Made by a program: the position numbers and the translations under genes. A DNA stretch of 32,446 bases from Pseudomonadota bacterium (GTDB taxonomy: Bacteria; Pseudomonadota; Alphaproteobacteria; Reyranellales; Reyranellaceae): assembly GCA_023386865.1 (NCBI GenBank), contig JAEWIV010000316.1:1-32446 (forward strand), in the 5' to 3' direction. Under the pieces are notes generated by a model. The model made no database searches and was not told the origin of the DNA. It worked only from the letters and a program-made list of their open reading frames with translations. Every line of letters begins with the position of its first letter. The stretch's first letter is position 1. Shown here one piece after another: positions 30,732 to 32,446 of the stretch.

Positions 30732-32363
30732 TCACTTGGGGACGGAGATCGTCACTTCCTTGGAGGTGATGAACTCCAGCAGCACGGGTACGCCCTTCTT
30801 GGTCTGCTCGATACCACGCTTGATCGCCGGGATGATGTCCTCCGGCTTGGTGACGCGCTCGCCGTAGCCGCCGAAGGCGCGCGCCATGGCGGCGTAATCG
30901 CCGGAGATGTCGGTCGAGCGGTACTTCTCGGTCGAGACCTTCATGATGTGCAGCTCGATCGCCATCGAGAAGTTGTTGAGCAGCACCGACATGATGGGGA
31001 TGCGCTCGCGCACCGCCGTCTCGAAATCCATGCCGGTGAAGCCGATGGCGGCGTCGCCCCAAACATTGATGCAGAGCTTGTCCGGACAGGCGAGCTTGGC
31101 GCCCATCGCCAGGCCGAGCCCATAGCCGAGCTGGGTGGTCTTGCCCCAGCCGATGTAGGTGTGCGGTGCCGTCGTCTTCCAGAACGGCGAGAGCTGGTCG
31201 CGCGGGCTGCCGGCATCGTGCGTGATGATGGTGTTGGCGATGTCGACCGTATTCTGCAGGTCCCACAGCACGCGGTAGGGATTGAGAGGCGCTTCGTTGT
31301 TGGTCAGCTTGGGCATCCACTCCTTCAGCCACTCGTCGGCCACCGCCTTGATCTCGGCGGCGACTGGGCCGGCATCCTTCTTCTTGGCGCCGGCCGCCTT
31401 GCAGGCGGCGATCAGCGCCGCCAAGGTGAGCTTGGCGTCACCCACCAGGCCGTATTTCGCCGGCACATCCTTGTTGATGTGCGCCGGATCGAGCGTGGCG
31501 TGGATGATGGTCTTGCCCTTGGGCATCGAGATGCCGAAGTTGGTCTCGGTGAACGAGCAGCCGATGCCCAGGATGACGTCGGACTGGTCGAGAAACTGGC
31601 GCACCGCCTTCGGATAGGCGCGTCCGCCCGAGCCGAGCGCCAGCGGGTGGGTCTCGTCGAAGGAGCTCTTGCCTTCGAGGCTGGTGCAGACCGGGATGGC
31701 GAGAAGCTCGGCGAGCTCCTTCAGCTCGGCATAGGCCTCGGCCCAATGCACGCCCTGGCCGGCATAGATCACCGGCCGCTTGGCGGCCATCAGCACCTTG
31801 GCGGCTTCGGCCACCTGGCCCGCGTCGGGACCGTACTTGGCGACGACGACGGGCTCGTAGCCCAGCGGATCGGGCGCGTCCTCGGCATAGGCGTCGGCCG
31901 GCAGCTCGACGATGACCGGCGAGCCGCGGCCGTTGCGCAGCATGTTGAAGGCGCGGCGCATGATGTTGACGATTTCCTTGCCGTTGGTGATCGGCTCGGC
32001 GTGCTTGGCGACGTGCGCCATGGCGAGGGTGGAATTGAAGTTGGGCGGCACGTGCGCGATGCGCCGCGGATAGCCTTGCGGGATCACCAGCAGCGGCACC
32101 GATTCGCCGAACGCCTGGGCGACGCCGCCGTAGGCGTTCTCCGAGCCCGGGCCGCTCTGCATGCAGAACACGCCCATCTTGCGGCCCTTGGTCAGCCGCG
32201 ACATGGCGTCGGCCATGTGCAAGCCGATGCGCTCCTGGCGGACGATGATGGGACGGATGTCGACCGCGGCGCAGGCCTCGATCAGGTGATTGACCGGGTA
32301 GGCGAAGAGGTATTCGACGCCTTCCTTCTTGAGAATGTCGGCGATCGCTGGCCCGGTCTTCAT
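30732..32363 (-). CDS. TPP-requiring enzyme of the acetolactate synthase family
   Basis: A 543-residue thiamine-diphosphate protein. Glu44 (VRQERIGLHMADA) is the cofactor-activating Glu. The middle domain is seen in PVIYAGQGVHWAEA and SDVILGIGCSFTETNF. The C-terminal Mg-TPP motif is VWGDAAIGFTGMDFETAV...LLNN, with Ala where most members have Gly in GDG. It is related to acetolactate synthase, sulfoacetaldehyde acetyltransferase and oxalyl-CoA-type enzymes; I cannot name the reaction. A run of G (GGGGGG) precedes the ATG. The gene ends two bases before an ATG of the candidate selenoprotein, so the two probably share an mRNA. Confidence 0.85.
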   Translation of the reverse strand: MKTGPAIADILKKEGVEYLFAYPVNHLIEACAAVDIRPIIVRQERIGLHMADAMSRLTKGRKMGVFCMQSGPGSENAYGGVAQAFGESVPLLVIPQGYPRRIAHVPPNFNSTLAMAHVAKHAEPITNGKEIVNIMRRAFNMLRNGRGSPVIVELPADAYAEDAPDPLGYEPVVVAKYGPDAGQVAEAAKVLMAAKRPVIYAGQGVHWAEAYAELKELAELLAIPVCTSLEGKSSFDETHPLALGSGGRAYPKAVRQFLDQSDVILGIGCSFTETNFGISMPKGKTIIHATLDPAHINKDVPAKYGLVGDAKLTLAALIAACKAAGAKKKDAGPVAAEIKAVADEWLKEWMPKLTNNEAPLNPYRVLWDLQNTVDIANTIITHDAGSPRDQLSPFWKTTAPHTYIGWGKTTQLGYGLGLAMGAKLACPDKLCINVWGDAAIGFTGMDFETAVRERIPIMSVLLNNFSMAIELHIMKVSTEKYRSTDISGDYAAMARAFGGYGERVTKPEDIIPAIKRGIEQTKKGVPVLLEFITSKEVTISVPK

Positions 32364-32379
32364 CAGTTCCCCCCTCAGG

Positions 32380-32446
32380 CTATTTGTTCAGCTCCTTCAT
32401 AGCACTGTCGAGGCCGCCCAGCGTGAGCGGAAACATGCGATTGGAG
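32380..32446 (-). CDS. C-terminal fragment of a gene running off the window
   Basis: The last 22 codons including the stop of a minus-strand reading frame, ending GGLDSAMKELNK followed by TAG at 32380-32382. It is 16 bases upstream of the TPP-enzyme start and on the same strand, so it looks like the preceding gene of the same operon. The piece is too short to name; the amphipathic end with no low-complexity bias suggests a real protein C-terminus. Confidence 0.5.
   Translation of the reverse strand, partial: SNRMFPLTLGGLDSAMKELNK

Noticed and set aside
1..32446. CRISPR arrays, tRNA or rRNA genes, insertion sequences, integrases
   Set aside because: Looked for spaced direct repeats, cloverleaf-like segments and transposase motifs; none was seen. 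The repeats present are intergenic palindromes.

Overview
The window reads as one chromosomal stretch of a high-GC proteobacterium. I think it is a soil or water alphaproteobacterium of the Reyranella/Rhodospirillales/Hyphomicrobiales kind. This is inferred from high GC, long antisense shadow frames, many solute-binding proteins for organic acids and peptides, Sox proteins, and paired GMC oxidoreductases. There is no rRNA gene, tRNA gene, CRISPR array, transposase, phage gene or plasmid origin that I can see. Genes are tightly packed and no gap without a gene reaches 300 bases.

Layout: (1) 55-7761, minus strand: a peptide-type ABC importer (binding protein, two permeases, two ATPases with ATGA overlaps), then a GMC oxidoreductase and a small lipoprotein. 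A long REP-like palindrome separates the binding-protein gene from the permeases. (2) 7872-16906: small catabolic units in alternating directions: VOC protein, HpaI-type aldolase, benzoylformate-decarboxylase-like TPP enzyme, second GMC oxidoreductase, Bug solute-binding protein plus Asp/Glu-racemase-family enzyme, acyl-CoA dehydrogenase, a potassium-channel-like membrane protein with an altered selectivity filter, a GNAT enzyme and a DUF3237 protein. Convergent junctions carry hairpins that include or touch stop codons. (3) 16927-22087, minus: diheme peroxidase-like cytochrome, SbmA/BacA-type ABC exporter/importer, class II aldolase, Lrp/AsnC regulator, small unknown protein. (4) 22247-29475, minus: a tight operon of [2Fe-2S] protein, Tat-exported molybdenum hydroxylase, small cytochrome c, SoxF-type flavoprotein, SoxX, SoxY, SoxZ, SoxA and an orphan TAXI binding protein. 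SoxB and SoxCD are not present here. (5) 29659-32446, minus: a thioredoxin-fold gene with an in-frame UGA, a TPP enzyme, and the last codons of another gene.

The most striking signal is at 30328-30330. A single in-frame TGA sits exactly where a redoxin of the WASWC-G-C type has its catalytic cysteine, and both halves of the protein are intact on either side. The best reading is a selenocysteine-containing TlpA/redoxin-like protein, directly upstream of the sulfur/molybdenum redox operon. A nonsense mutation or sequencing error is the alternative. The Sox operon is also unusual: it is embedded with a molybdenum hydroxylase, its SoxY has a non-canonical C-terminal arm, and it lacks soxB and soxCD.
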